From Platycnemis pennipes (taxonomy: Eukaryota > Arthropoda > Insecta > Odonata > Platycnemididae): a DNA stretch of 64,000 nt. Below, piece by piece: positions 51,691-62,159 of this stretch. The translations under genes were made by a program, and so were the position numbers. Every line of letters starts with the position of its first letter. The stretch's first letter is position 1. The stretch is from assembly GCA_933228895.1 (NCBI GenBank), contig OW121858.1:29907859-29971858 (forward strand), written 5' to 3'. A model generated the notes under the pieces. The model searched no databases. It was not told the DNA's origin and saw only the letters and a list, made by a program, of their open reading frames with translations.

Positions 51691-52449
51691 GCATGCGCAA
51701 ATGCGAAATTAATTCGTGTCTTAATGACCCGCGTCGAATCATTCCGCAAATCCGGAGGACTCGAGGGAATTATGTTTCCGTCATTTCCCTCCCCGACGTT
51801 GCCACGTCTCGCTAATCCTCGCCCCGACAGGTAATCCGACGTTGCCGAATTCGACTCGAACCCCCGCGGGACCTTAGGGATCTCCCTCCGCAGGGATTAG
51901 GGCTAATGTGTTTTTGATGGACGCACCCTGCTTCTCTGCCGGTAGAGGGACAAGAAAGCGGTGTCATTAGTGGTCGAGACGAAAGGTCTCGTGTGCGCTT
52001 TCATGCGTCTTTTGTTTTTTTTTTTGGCGCCTCGCGTATTTATTTTGTTTTCGCTCGCTCGCGCGCGCACGGGCTTCGGGTTTCAATTTTTTTTCTCATA
52101 TCTCTGTCTCTCTCGGTATATGTTTCGTGAGTCGTTTGTTTTTTTTTCTGACGAGCGGGTGGTGCGAGGTTTTTCCGCTTGGGGGAGACGTCGGAGTCCT
52201 CATGAAAAATACAGGACGCATGACGTGACGTTATTCCTTCGCTGATGACGTCGTATTATGAGAATTGTTACGTCTGGAAGTTCGTCGTGTGTGGATGTCG
52301 TTAATATCTCTCTCATTTTTCTCCACGTACGACAATGTCTCCCTCACTCTGTATATTTCACATCTAGGTCGTAGTTCACTTCGTAAAAAAAGTGAGTTTT
52401 CGGCGCATGGCGTTTCTACTTTGTTATTTTTTTATTCGTGGCGGGAAAT
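51691..52449. other. GC-richer unassigned stretch
   Basis: 51750-52250 is richer in CG dinucleotides (CGCTCGCTCGCGCGCGCACG at 52050). Open frames at 51961-52245 and 52265-52621 have no recognisable domain. It could hold an exon or promoter of an unrecognised gene, but I see no supporting motif. Confidence 0.4.
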
Positions 52450-53090
52450 TCGCATTCTTTTCGCATTTCCACAACAACGCACGAAAAGCGTAATTTTGTC
52501 TGTGTTTTGTTTTACGTATTTGGAATGTTACAAAAGACAAATTTGGAGTTATTATCATATGAAACATAGGACTTACAATATATTTAAACCATTAATGTTT
52601 ACATTTTTGTTATGTTTTTAGTCTATCATTACCGTATTAACGCACTGTTAGCGTGATTTTGTATATAAGGATAGCTTCTGCACATTCAAAAAGTTTTAAA
52701 TTACGAATTCGGTAGTATTACCATATTAATAATTTAAGCTTCATAATTATTTCAATTCCATTAATGTTTTTATTTATTTTTGTTTATCGTGTATCATTGC
52801 CATGGTAACGCATGAAAAGCGTTTGATTTTGTAAAATAATATGATTCCTAAACGTACAAATTGTTCTAAAGTAAGAATTTCGTGTATAATAATACCAAAT
52901 GAATTATATAAGATTAATATTTATATTTTTACGCAATAATGTTTTTATTTCTTTTTGTTTATCGTGCATCATTGCCATGTTAATGCACGGAAAGCGTGAT
53001 TTTGTATAACATGGTTGTGCCCATTAAAAATGTTCAAAATTATGAATTTGGTAATAATATCAAGGCATATATAATAGGAAATCTTTCTAA
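52450..53090. repeat. Tandem repeat of about 170 bp, roughly four units
   Basis: ATCATTGCCATG-type landmarks lie at 52625, 52793 and 52968. Each is followed by TAACGCA.G.AAAGCGTGAT, TTTTGTATAA and AAATTACGAATTTCG, and by AATAATACCA. An earlier diverged unit starts near 52480 (GCACGAAAAGCGTAATTTTG). Confidence 0.88.
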
Positions 53091-53850
53091 ATTTGTTTTG
53101 TAATATGTATCTCCCCAACTATAGTTATATAATAAGTCACTGAATATATTCAGTGACTTATTTATAACATAAGGTCATAATAATAAATTTGCTTGAAGAT
53201 ATACCTACATGTCCACTCTATTCTGTAATATTTCATGTAAGAGGCCTTGAAAGAGAATTCATAATTCAAAATTTGTACGCACTAGGACATATGTTTTAGA
53301 TTCTTAAAAACCTTTTTCCCCATACGAATGTCTTAATCAGGCAGTCATACCACAAGGTGGTCATATCCCCAAGAGTCCTAAGAATTACTATGAAACAAGA
53401 TAACCAAGGCTTTCGTTGCATATCATTCAAGACACTTTAAGGATATCATGAAATTATTTCAACAATTTTCCTGCGTTTAGATAATTATTACATCAATATC
53501 AAGTATAATTATTGTTCAGGAAAGGGTAAATTTGTTAGTTTATACCCCTCGCCTTTGCTGTTAATTTTTCAAACTGGACATGTTTGAATTTTGGCTTAAA
53601 CTGTCTCTACAAATAAGTTATCAATTGTTTATTTTTTTGATTGAATTACTAATGCAGTTCTTTATTTTAATTTCAGGTAGGTAACAATCAATGCAGACGT
53701 TAGCTGGAATGAAATCTCCACCGACGTAATGGTATTGTACCCTTTTTTTAGTAATAACATAAGTTGGTTAATTTCTGAGATAAACAAGGCAGTAGTTGCC
53801 ATAGTAATTTCGGTTTGACCATTGAATCTTTCCGAGAAAAATTAATCGTA
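53091..53850. other. Unassigned AT-rich stretch
   Basis: No gene recognised. It contains the perfect palindrome at 53131-53162. Confidence 0.4.
53131..53162. repeat. Perfect 32-bp palindrome
   Basis: AATAAGTCACTGAATA and TATTCAGTGACTTATT are exact reverse complements with no spacer. Six more bases (GTTATA / TATAAC) pair beyond it if one unpaired T at 53130 is allowed. Confidence 0.95.
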
Positions 53851-53854
53851 TTAA

Positions 53855-54989
53855 GGATGTTCCACCGTGACTCCGCGATTCAAACTCCCGCGAAAGAGCT
53901 ATTTGTTATTTAATGAATGAATACCGATCCAGAAATACACCAATATTTGGAAAATCATCTATAGTCTGTGATAACGCATGGTACACAATAATTGTAAGAG
54001 TATGATGCTATTATATAGCGCGTTGTAGTTGCATTCTATTTTAATACAAGCTCTCTTTTGACTCATTTTGACTTCGGAACATGGCCGACGTGTTGTTGCC
54101 ACGTATAATTTCCCACAAAATGAGAATACATGCTCAATCCCGCTAATACGTATTCTAAAATAGGTTAAATATTCTCCTACTTAGTGTTAAACTATTCCCT
54201 TGAAAATACAAGTCTTTGTTTAGAATTTATTGACATTCATATTTTTGAAAATTGTTTGGCAACAATGACGCTGCTACCATTTGGAAGCATTGTTATTAAT
54301 TACACCATTTAAATAACCAATGATAATGTTTAAATTACATAACAAATATAAGAAATAACTTGGTAAGGTATATTCCTTAATTAAGTGAGATTAAATAGAC
54401 TCGTAAACACGTTCCGTCACAAGTACAAGACGCTGCTACCATTTGGAAGCATTGGCATAAATAACACCATGTAAATAACCAATAAAATATTTAAATTACA
54501 TAAAAAATATAGAATAAGGACCTTGTTCTAAGGTTTATTCCAAAATATAGCTAAATAAATTAGTCTCGTAATCACGTTCCGTCACAAGTACCGTTGCCAA
54601 TGATAACAACATACTGTAGCGCCACTTTCAAGTAACTAAGGCTTTTCTGCTTTTTTTTCGAGCAAACATTTATTAATATCAATTAAACAAGTGAGATGGT
54701 AACGCTAGCACTTTTTCACAATTCTAAATTCTACATAAAATTGCGCATCTTATGTTAGTTTTTCGTCAAGACGACATTTCTCTTTACATCATTAATTTGC
54801 AAATTTTACTGCAAGAGCCATGCGCTGCATAATATAAAATATGTGATTTTAACGTCTTTTTTCATCAAATATATATAATTGATGGAAAGGCCTTATTATT
54901 TTATTGCCAATCGATAGAAGGGGCAGAAATTGACGAGTCCTGAAATTTCCACAAAATTGACATCTACTTCACATTTCGGTGGAACTTCC
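53855..54989 (+). mobile_element. Family I (TTAA) element, copy 4 (complete)
   Basis: Bounded by TTAA at 53851-53854 and 54990-54993. The termini, GGATGTTCCACCGTGAC and TCGGTGGAACTTCC, are inverted. It is the reference copy (1135 bp) for the pieces at 11023, 14361 and 20638. An internal segment from GACGCTGCTACCATTTGGAA to GTTCCGTCACAAGTAC is duplicated in tandem (starts 54267 and 54429). No transposase; a TTAA target points to piggyBac or Kolobok. Confidence 0.92.
54267..54595 (+). repeat. 162-bp tandem duplication inside family I copy 4
   Basis: GACGCTGCTACCATTTGGAA at 54267 and 54429; CGTTCCGTCACAAGTAC ends both units. Copy 2 at 14361 has one unit. Confidence 0.9.
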
Positions 54990-54993
54990 TTAA

Positions 54994-55140
54994 TACTGAT
55001 GATTTGATAGGAAAATGAAAGAACAGTCATTTTGCAAAATTAGCAACAGTGTACGGGAAATTGCAACGTTGCAATAATTGAATTTTGCCATCACCTGGTC
55101 GAATTGCGAATTCACATGGAATATGACCCGTACATATATA
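54994..55140. repeat. Dispersed repeat T, copy 1
   Basis: GATAGGAAAA, CATTTTGCAAAATTAGCAAC, GCAACGTTGCAATAATTGAA and CACCTGGTCGAATTG match 55700-55830 in the same orientation. Confidence 0.75.
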
Positions 55141-55379
55141 TTTTAATATCATATAAATATATATATAAATAATATATACAATATATAATATATATTTTAT
55201 TTATTAATTTATATTATTAGGTAGGCAACTATGTTCCCGCCGTTACAATGAATGTAAATGTAAAGAAACGATGGGAACCTAATTTCCAAACTGTATATTG
55301 TATATTGCATATAATGTATATAATTTATTTCTATATTTTATTATATTTTTATTCGTATTTCCCTACGTCCTATTAGTTA
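55141..55379. other. TA-rich low-complexity stretch
   Basis: Dominated by ATATAT and TATAATATAT runs; nothing else. Confidence 0.5.
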
Positions 55380-55605
55380 GTAATACTGAAGCACACTATA
55401 TGAACTATAGTAACAAAATGAATTATGCAAAACGTATTGAAATGTTCATTTTATCATCCTTAAGTTCACCAACTGTTAGACATTTGATCGTTTGTCCACC
55501 GTCAACCTACACTATTTGTCCTAATGTGGTGAGCACTAGAGACACCTGTTGTGCAAGCATAAAACTACCAAAACAACGCTTATTCCCTTCACGTCTTTGA
55601 TGAAC
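55380..55605. repeat. Dispersed repeat, copy 1 (partner at 56590-56820)
   Basis: TTAAGTTCACCAACTGTTAG, GATCGTTTGTCCACCG, TATTTGTCCTAATGTGG and GAGCACTAGAGACACCTG recur 1216 bp downstream (TATTTATCCTAATGTGG at 56729). The 100-codon open frame here is not preserved in the partner. Confidence 0.85.
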
Positions 55606-55835
55606 ATCTTTAAGATCTCTTAAAAGAGGTCGCGAAGTAAGGAACACCCGTGCAAAAATGCTTCCTAGGATAACCAATTATGACCAAACTTGGAAAATCG
55701 TCGTCGTATGATAGGAAAACGCGAAAAAAGCCGTTTTGCAAATTATCTAACCGTTTACGAGATGTGGCAACGTTGCTGAATTCGAATTTTGGCAATCATG
55801 TGGTCGAATTGACATTGACCCATATGCATCAATTA
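55606..55835. repeat. Dispersed repeat T, copy 2
   Basis: CGTATGATAGGAAAACG, CCGTTTTGCAAATTATCTAA, GTGGCAACGTTGCTG and CATGTGGTCGAATTGAC match 54994-55140. Confidence 0.75.
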
Positions 55836-56530
55836 TTATCATTCCATGCCAACTAATCAAGAGAAAATGCCGTTAATTAAAAATTATATTATGTATGTTA
55901 ATGAGAGATCGCAACATTTTTTAAGGGAAAATAGTGAAAATTTCGAACAGTTAAATTTACACTATTATGTTTTTAATTATTCACTGCAGCAAGAATAAAT
56001 TAATTATAATATTAAATATAATAGTAAAATATATTCTATATAATATAAAGGATTAAAAATAAAATAACAATAACAGTATTGTATTATTAATCTATTGTCC
56101 TAATTCGCACATTCTAATCTAATCATTCTAATAATAATTAATGTTACGTAATTTATTTTTATTTTCTATGTAATGTTTAATTAATAATCTTTAATGGAAA
56201 TGCCGTTAATTAAAAATTAAATTATATATATTAATGAGAGATCGTAATATTTTTGTAAGGGAAAATAGTGAAATTTTTTAACAGTGAAGTTTACACTAAT
56301 ATTTTTTCATTATTCACTATAACAAGAATAAATTAATTATAATGTTTATATATAATATTAAAATTTATTCTATACAACATTAACAATTAAAAATGAAATT
56401 AAAGTAACAGTATTATAATATTAATCTAATATTCTAATTCTAATACTCTAATCTAATCATTATGGTAATAATTAATGTTACGTAATTTATTTTTATTTAT
56501 CAGAGAAATATCATGAATAAATTAGTAAAA
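55836..56530. repeat. 334-bp tandem duplication, very AT-rich
   Basis: ATGCCGTTAATTAAAAATTA at 55867 and 56200, then GAGAGATCG.AA.ATTTTT, AGGGAAAATAGTGAAA, AAGAATAAATTAATTATAAT and TTAATGTTACGTAATTTATT in both units. Confidence 0.9.
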
Positions 56531-56589
56531 TTATTTGTATATGTAATATATATCACGTATTTTTATTATTTATTTATAGGTATTTACAT

Positions 56590-56820
56590 GGAACCAATGA
56601 GTTGGTAATACTGAATCACTTCATGCATTAATGATACAAAAGGAATTTTACGAAATGTAGCAAAACATTAATTTTATCGGGCTTAAGTTCACAAACTGTC
56701 TGATCGTTTTTCCACGTTTACCAAAACTATTTATCCTAATGTGGCGAGCACTAGAGACGCCTGGTGTGCGTCCGGAAAACTACCGAAACCACGCCTATTA
56801 TCTTCACGTAAGAGGTCTTG
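56590..56820. repeat. Dispersed repeat, copy 2 (partner at 55380-55605)
   Basis: TTAAGTTCACAAACTGTCTG, TATTTATCCTAATGTGGC and GAGCACTAGAGACGCCTGG match the upstream copy. With the 334-bp duplication it shows that a larger composite unit was duplicated. Confidence 0.85.
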
Positions 56821-57250
56821 AAGACCTCTGACGAAGTCGAAGTAGGAGGAGTGGGACTCCGCGCTTTCGTTCGCGGTGCATGACGGGAGATAAACTCGTT
56901 AATTCTTCCCCCCCCCCCTCTTTTCCCTTCCATATCCACTCCTGAGAGCCTCCCCTTAACGTGTTTTGGGGATGAATTCGTACCAGAGATGGGTTTCAGG
57001 GGGAGAGGGGTGTACAAAAGGCATCTCCTATCACTCTTTGACGCTGGTCGGCGATAAACGCAGTGCGTAATGACAGCAATTACGGCGCGGAGTAATGATT
57101 TCTCCAGGAGAACTACCGAACATGCCCCCTTCATCTCATACACGAATCCAATCAATATACTGGGGCTTCTGCCATACACCTCTCTCTCTGTTGGTGTTTG
57201 TGTGTGTGTCTGTATGGCACGCGGGTGATTAATCACCCAACTTGCACTGA
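56821..57250. other. GC-richer unassigned stretch
   Basis: C-runs near 56910, then mixed sequence. The minus-strand frame of 198 codons at 56751-57347 spans this region but also runs into repeats on both sides. It shows no domain I recognise, so I do not call it a gene. Confidence 0.45.
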
Positions 57251-57254
57251 CTTC

Positions 57255-57438
57255 ACCCTCATCTGCACGATACCCCGGAATCCAGCAAGTTGAGGTGTGT
57301 GGCAGGGGGTGAATTCGCGCCAAAAATACATCGCATATCGCGCACAAAAAAGATCAGTGAGTTTATTCTCGTCTAAACTTAACTGTTCGAAAAAAAAGAT
57401 AAAAATAGGAAGCAAGCGTTCAATAACTAGTTACAGAG
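57255..57438 (-). mobile_element. CR1/jockey-like LINE 3' end
   Basis: CCAGCAAGTTGAGGTGTGTG, GCAGGGGGTGAATTCGCG, CGTCTAAACTTAACTG and GATAAAAATAGGAAGCAAGC give the reverse complement of the 3' region. Truncated near 57438, where another copy begins. Confidence 0.82.
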
Positions 57439-57608
57439 TCGCGTTACACCACCATAAAGGTGTGTGGCAGGGGGCGAATTAACATCGAACACGGAACCAA
57501 CAGGAATCAGTAGCTACATTCCAGTCTAAACTCCACATTTTTAAAAAGATTTAAAATTAGCAAAGCAAGCATGCCCTAATAGCTGTTAGTTGGGTCACCT
57601 TCAAGTCC

Positions 57609-57809
57609 TCATACCAACATGCAACTTATACCTATGATATCCATTGATTCACTCGTAATGGATACATTTAAGCCTCTATTAATATCCCTTAATTGTACGA
57701 GGAAAAGAGGACATTTTGAATCTGTAAGTTCGGCAATCAATTTCTCTAATTTTGTGATCATGGTCCAGTCTACCATACTAAGTTCGCAAAATATTTTTAA
57801 GATAATCAA
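57609..57809 (-). pseudogene. CR1/jockey-like LINE, last codons of ORF2
   Basis: The minus strand reads FCELSMVDWTMITKLEKLIA, ELTDSKCPLFLVQLRDIN and a TSESMDI segment. The copy at 61350-61565 reads the same region (LNWTIISQKI, VIDCRTDIFKMSFFPRTIRD). Conservation of this short peptide between copies shows that it is the true C-terminal part of the LINE polyprotein. The whole is truncated at its 5' side and has drifted. Confidence 0.65.
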
Positions 57810-57843
57810 TGAAAATATTAATATGGAATTTATTTAGGAGATT

Positions 57844-60113
57844 AAGGCCCGTATTCATAGTCGTTACCTGGGTGTCCTCCGTTCGCTGGATGACCCCTTA
57901 GCTCAGAAAGTGTATTCATAGTCACAATGAAGGGGACAGATGTCACCCATCACTCCCCTAGGCTACCGATTTCTTGGGTGTGGCTTCAGGCTCACCCAGA
58001 GCTCCCCTAACGTAATTTCAAGATGTCCGCCGCTATCACCTTAGGTATTATAAATGAAATATCTCTAATGAAACGACTTACACGCATGAATTTTAGTTTT
58101 AGTAATGCTAGTTTTTAATGAGCGGACGGGAATGATTGAAAATGTGACGTAAATTTTCTTTATAATGCAAATTACATTATCCTCTAAACTTCCCGTATTA
58201 TGTTGTGCAACACAACCAATTTTCAAGAAATAATTGTGAGTAATGAATTAAAAGTTGAGTTATGAATGTTGATTACGGAATATTATGCCTTTATTTCTCT
58301 ATTATAAGAATAAAATACGGATTAATGCATTATATTGGCTTAATTACAATAAATTTTCCTCTTTTAACTCTCTGATTCAGAATGTTGAGGCGTTCAATGT
58401 ATGAAGAATGTTATAAAAAGCAGAATGGTCGTAATAATTCTCCCGCGTCATGATTTAAATCAAACAATCACTAATTTGTAAAGAATTTCGATCGGAAAAG
58501 TACAACATTCGTTGCTGACAACAAACAAGGAGGAGCGGCGCGAGGAGAAGCAACAAATTAACTAAAATGTGTTTCGTAAATACTGCGAGGCTTTCAAGAA
58601 TATGGACGATTACGGTGTGCACGACAATACGGCAGTTAATATGACGCTATCCCCGAGTGGACGTTTACGTGTGGGCATTATAATGTGGAATTTCAATGTT
58701 CCTCGTACTGTGCATGACACGTAGCTGATATCAATATGAGTGAACGCGATCTTTGCAACGATATACGACAAGTGCAACGATAACACGTATCAAGTTCATA
58801 TGTGATAGTAAACAGTGTCCCTTATCGTCATGAAGTTCGGCAAAAGGGAGAGATCCTTCTAACTCACCATGAGTTTCAAGAAACGAACGTCATCTGGGAA
58901 GCAGAGAGTGTTCTTCAAAGTATAAGCGACTATCCTGCATTACTGTGTATATAGCCATACATAAGTGATATTGAATTCCCGCCACTAATTTATCCCAGTA
59001 CTTTCCGAGTTGATGTTAGTGAACCAAATCTGGATTACAATTGCAAATGCTCCACATCCTTACTTCATAGAGATGATGGATGGGTTTCTATGTGAAATTC
59101 AAAATTGACTGAAAGAAAATTGTATCATCTCTTGTTATGAAAGCATAAACTGTGGCCAGTGGACTATCACATTCTAAGTTGCATTTGTGAAAGTGAGAGA
59201 ATTGCTACCCGATGTTTACATGTCTGTTGTGGTGTACTGTAAATTAAAATATTATTCGGTAAGCTGTTTTTTCCATTCAATGGATTAGGGATTGTTATGA
59301 GGCATAAAAAGAAACAGTTCTTATAAAAACAAGTGTGTGAAATAACGTCAAGAAGGTTGTAATAACAGCTGATTTTTTGAATATGACTGCTGTGGAGGCC
59401 TTTAAAACGTAGCATTCCCGAGTGAAATTCTATTTTGATGAAATCATTCCCCTAAATTGTAGTTTCGGATAGAATTCTTGCAACAGCAAGCTATCGTTAA
59501 TACATCAGTCACGACGGTACTCCGGTCCACCGCAATTTATATATTCAAGGAATGCCTCACGTATGCCCAACTATGCCATATCTGTCGCGGTTGTATGTAT
59601 CATCGGTTCTTTAATTTTCTACTAAATATTTTATTACTTAATGTGTGACTCAATTAAGTAACGCAAGTAACACAAGCGATGCAGTCCTATTTGCTTCATC
59701 TCTGTTCGCATTATACGCCTGACTAATATCTTCTCATGCCTTCTTCTTCTCCGAATTGGAGGTTACATCGGTTCGCCTATTTTCAATTTTGTCTTTATAC
59801 TGCAAGACCAAATCACACAGTATATTTTTTTCGGTGATTGTAAATGCAACATTTCTGCCGTTGGAGGCTGCCATGTTTATTTACATTGTTCACCGCAGTT
59901 ACCTGTTGCAACTTATCATGACAATAGAGCATCGAAAAACGTGCGGAACCGTTCACGACCGGGTTGACCCGATCATTTCCTTGAATCACTTCCCCTGATC
60001 AGATCTTACCTAGGTGTGGTTTATGAATCGCGTAGTGAAGGTGACACCCAGGTGTCCTCCGGCCAGGGGAGACCCATGTCTCCCCTGCGAAAACGACTAT
60101 GAATACGGGCCTT
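57844..60113. mobile_element. PIF/Harbinger-like element, about 2.27 kb
   Basis: AGGCCCGTATTCATAGTCG at the left and CGACTATGAATACGGGCCT at the right are perfect inverted repeats. Subterminal CCTGGGTGTCCTCCG and CAGGTGTCCTCCGGCC, and AGCTCCCCTA and CCAGGGGAGAC, extend the symmetry. TTA lies at both junctions (GAGATTA left, CCTTAG right). At about 2.3 kb it could once have carried a transposase. I cannot find a DDE motif in its decayed frames (59167-59415 minus, 59756-59998 plus, or the plus-strand reading around 58805-58950). Confidence 0.82.
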
Positions 60114-60240
60114 AGTCTAAATTTCAACCTGCGATCCGACAATGATTTTCAATTTAATTCATTTTAATGCACTAGTTATCGGTAAGATAAGATAATGCTT
60201 ATTATTTTTCATGTAAGATGTTTTTATGCTTAAAAAGAAT

Positions 60241-60379
60241 CAGTAACTGTCTATTCTAGTCAACTACTAGATAAATAATATGCTACTGATATAGATAGTT
60301 ATTAAGATACTACTAATATATAAGATAGATATAGATAGGCAATAACTTAAACACCTAACACTATACAACTACTTCTACA
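60241..60379. other. Short unassigned AT-rich stretch
   Basis: Runs of GATAGATATAGATAG near 60320; nothing else. Confidence 0.4.
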
Positions 60380-60725
60380 TATCACCTTGCAAGCCACCAC
60401 AAAGGTGTGTGGCAGGGGGTTAATTCTCACCAAACATGCACTACATATCAACGCATAAAAAATTAGTAATACTATGCTAGTCTAAATTGTACAATTTATT
60501 AAAAAGATAAATTAACGAAGCAAGCATGCAATTTAGCATTCTGTTATTTGGGTTAGCTTCAAGTCCTTACACCAACATGCAGCTACCTATGCTATCAATT
60601 GATACACTCGTATTGGATAAATTTATTCGGTGGAGCCTCCTTAATTTATTTACATGCAATACTTCAATCAAAAGAGGAAAGGTAGATCTTTCAACTAGTA
60701 CCAGGCACGTAGCCTGAGATTTGCT
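60380..60725 (-). mobile_element. CR1/jockey-like LINE 3' end
   Basis: CACCTTGCAAGCCACCACAA, GTGTGTGGCAGGGGGTTAAT, CCAAACATGCACTACATATC, TTCAAGTCCTTACACCAAC and ACTCGTATTGGATAAATTTA, in minus orientation. It ends near 60725, where RTE-type sequence follows. Confidence 0.87.
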
Positions 60726-60784
60726 TCGGTAGGGGCTAAGTCTAGAGCAGCATAACTTGAAACAAATCAGCTTTACCCGTTCGG

Positions 60785-61160
60785 TTCCGACATGTTACAA
60801 ATCTCTTTCACCTCTTCCAATTTTTGGTTCCCTAGTTCTAGTACGGAGACGAGAAAGAAAAAGTGTTGTAACGAGCAAGAATTAGGGCAGAAAACAAAGG
60901 CAACAATGTAGGAACATTGTTAGGGTATTCATCATCATCGTCGGTCAATAATCCTGAGGTAGCTTGGAGACGCAGGTCTACAATCTCCAATTCTCCCATC
61001 AGCCGTAATCACTTCATATTAAAATGATCCGTATCTTTCGAATCGTTCATCACTTGTTCTGCATATCGTCTCATAATACGACGTCATCCTTCGCTGTTCT
61101 TCCCGTTCAGTTTTCCCTCTGATTGTCTTCATCAGGACGTCATGTCCTTTATGATCTACA
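60785..61160 (-). mobile_element. RTE/jockey-type LINE 3' remnants
   Basis: 60790-60840 (TCTCTTTCACCTCTTCCAAT, then TTCCCTAGTT) matches the region near 2415. 60930-61160 has the 3' end: a TCATCATCATCG tail, TCGGTCAATAATCCTGAGG, TCTCCCATCAGCCG, TTCTTCCCGTTCAGTTTTCC and TCATCAGGACGTCATGTCC. The middle part is replaced by unrelated sequence or deleted. Confidence 0.78.
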
Positions 61161-62060
61161 TCTACATCTGCATAATACCCTGAAAGCCACCTCAGAGGCG
61201 TGTGGCAGGGATTGAATTCTCACCAAACATGCGCTACATATAATTCATGAAAAAGGATTAGTATTAATATACTAGTCTAAATTTCACTATTTAAAAAGGA
61301 TATAAATGGCAAATCAAGCATGAAATATGATGCTGTTACCTTCAAGTCCTTATACCAACATGCAACAACCTAGGCTATCCATTGCTACACCCGTATTGGA
61401 TATATTTATACCGTTATTCATATCCCTAATTGTACGAGGAAAGAAGGACATTTTGAATATGTCGGTTCGGCAATCAATTACTCTAATTTTTTGTGATATT
61501 ATGGTCCAGTTTAACAGTAAGTTTAAGGATCGCCAAGTGAACGTAATCTGTAAAAGAGCTATCATTGAATTTTTTAACGGGACTGAGACTAAATTTCAAC
61601 TTGGGTTCTGACAATAATTTCCATTTTATTTCAAATAATGATTTGACTCAAATTTTTTGTGATTATGGTCCAGTTTAACAGTAAGTTTAAGGATCGCCAA
61701 GTGAACGTAATCTGTAAAAGTACTATCTTTGAATTTTTTAAAGGGACTGAGACTAAATTTCAACTTGTGTTCTGACAATAATTTCCATTTTATTTCAAAT
61801 AATGATTTGACTCAAATTTTTTGTGATTATGGTCCAGTTTAACAGTAAGTTTAAGGATCGCCAAGTGAACGTAATCTGTAAAAGTACTATCTTTGAATTT
61901 TTTAACGGGACTGAGACTAAATTTCAACTTGCGTTCTGACAATAATTTCCATCTTATTTCAAATAATGATCTGGTTACAGGTACGACAAGATAATGAATA
62001 CCATTCGCTCTCATGCTTAAAAAGAATAGGTAAATATATTCAAGTTGAAACTTCACAATT
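61150..62060 (-). mobile_element. CR1/jockey-like LINE with 3' tail and internal triplication
   Basis: Starts with a tail of ATCTACATCTACATCTGCAT, then the 3' terminus (CCTGAAAGCCACCTCAGAGG, CGTGTGGCAGGGATTGAATT), then the C-terminal coding stretch (61350-61565, minus) and upstream sequence. About 165 bp is present three times in a row within it. The simple tail is the read-through of the target-primed 3' end. Confidence 0.88.
61480..61975 (-). repeat. 165-bp triplication inside the LINE
   Basis: TTGTGATTATGGTCCAGTTT-type starts lie at 61491, 61657 and 61821. Each is followed by AACAGTAAGTTTAAGGATCG, CCAAGTGAACGTAATCTGTA, GGGACTGAGACTAAATTTC and GACAATAATTTCCATTTTAT. Units two and three are almost identical. 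Confidence 0.92.
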
Positions 62061-62159
62061 TAATAAAGGAGTAAAAAAGTAGCTAAAATCGGGCTGTTAG
62101 CTGGGTTTGAGTCAAGTCATCCTCTCATTGGCTATATTTACATTCGTGTGACCAGTCTA

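Larger units (their letters stand above)
57439..60240 (-). mobile_element. CR1/jockey-like LINE, split by a 2.3-kb insertion
   Basis: Minus-oriented copy. Its 3' end is at 57445 (CACCATAAAGGTGTGTGGCA). It contains the C-terminal coding stretch at 57609-57809 and is interrupted at 57844-60113. It resumes with TCTAAATTTCAACCTGCG and runs to about 60240. The uninterrupted order is visible at 61575-61960 (ACTGAGACTAAATTTCAACT). Confidence 0.85.

Noticed and set aside
51961..52621. Candidate exons in the CG-richer stretch
   Set aside because: No recognisable protein, and splice-like GT/AG sites alone are too common to support exons.
56751..57347. 198-codon minus-strand open frame
   Set aside because: It runs from a dispersed repeat through a GC-rich stretch into a LINE 3' end, so it crosses unrelated repeat boundaries and cannot be one gene.
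58800..58960. Possible transposase reading (VPYRHEVRQKGEILLTHHEF) in the Harbinger-like element
   Set aside because: The frame is short, and I could not place it in any DDE transposase or Myb-like protein, so it is mentioned only as something to test.
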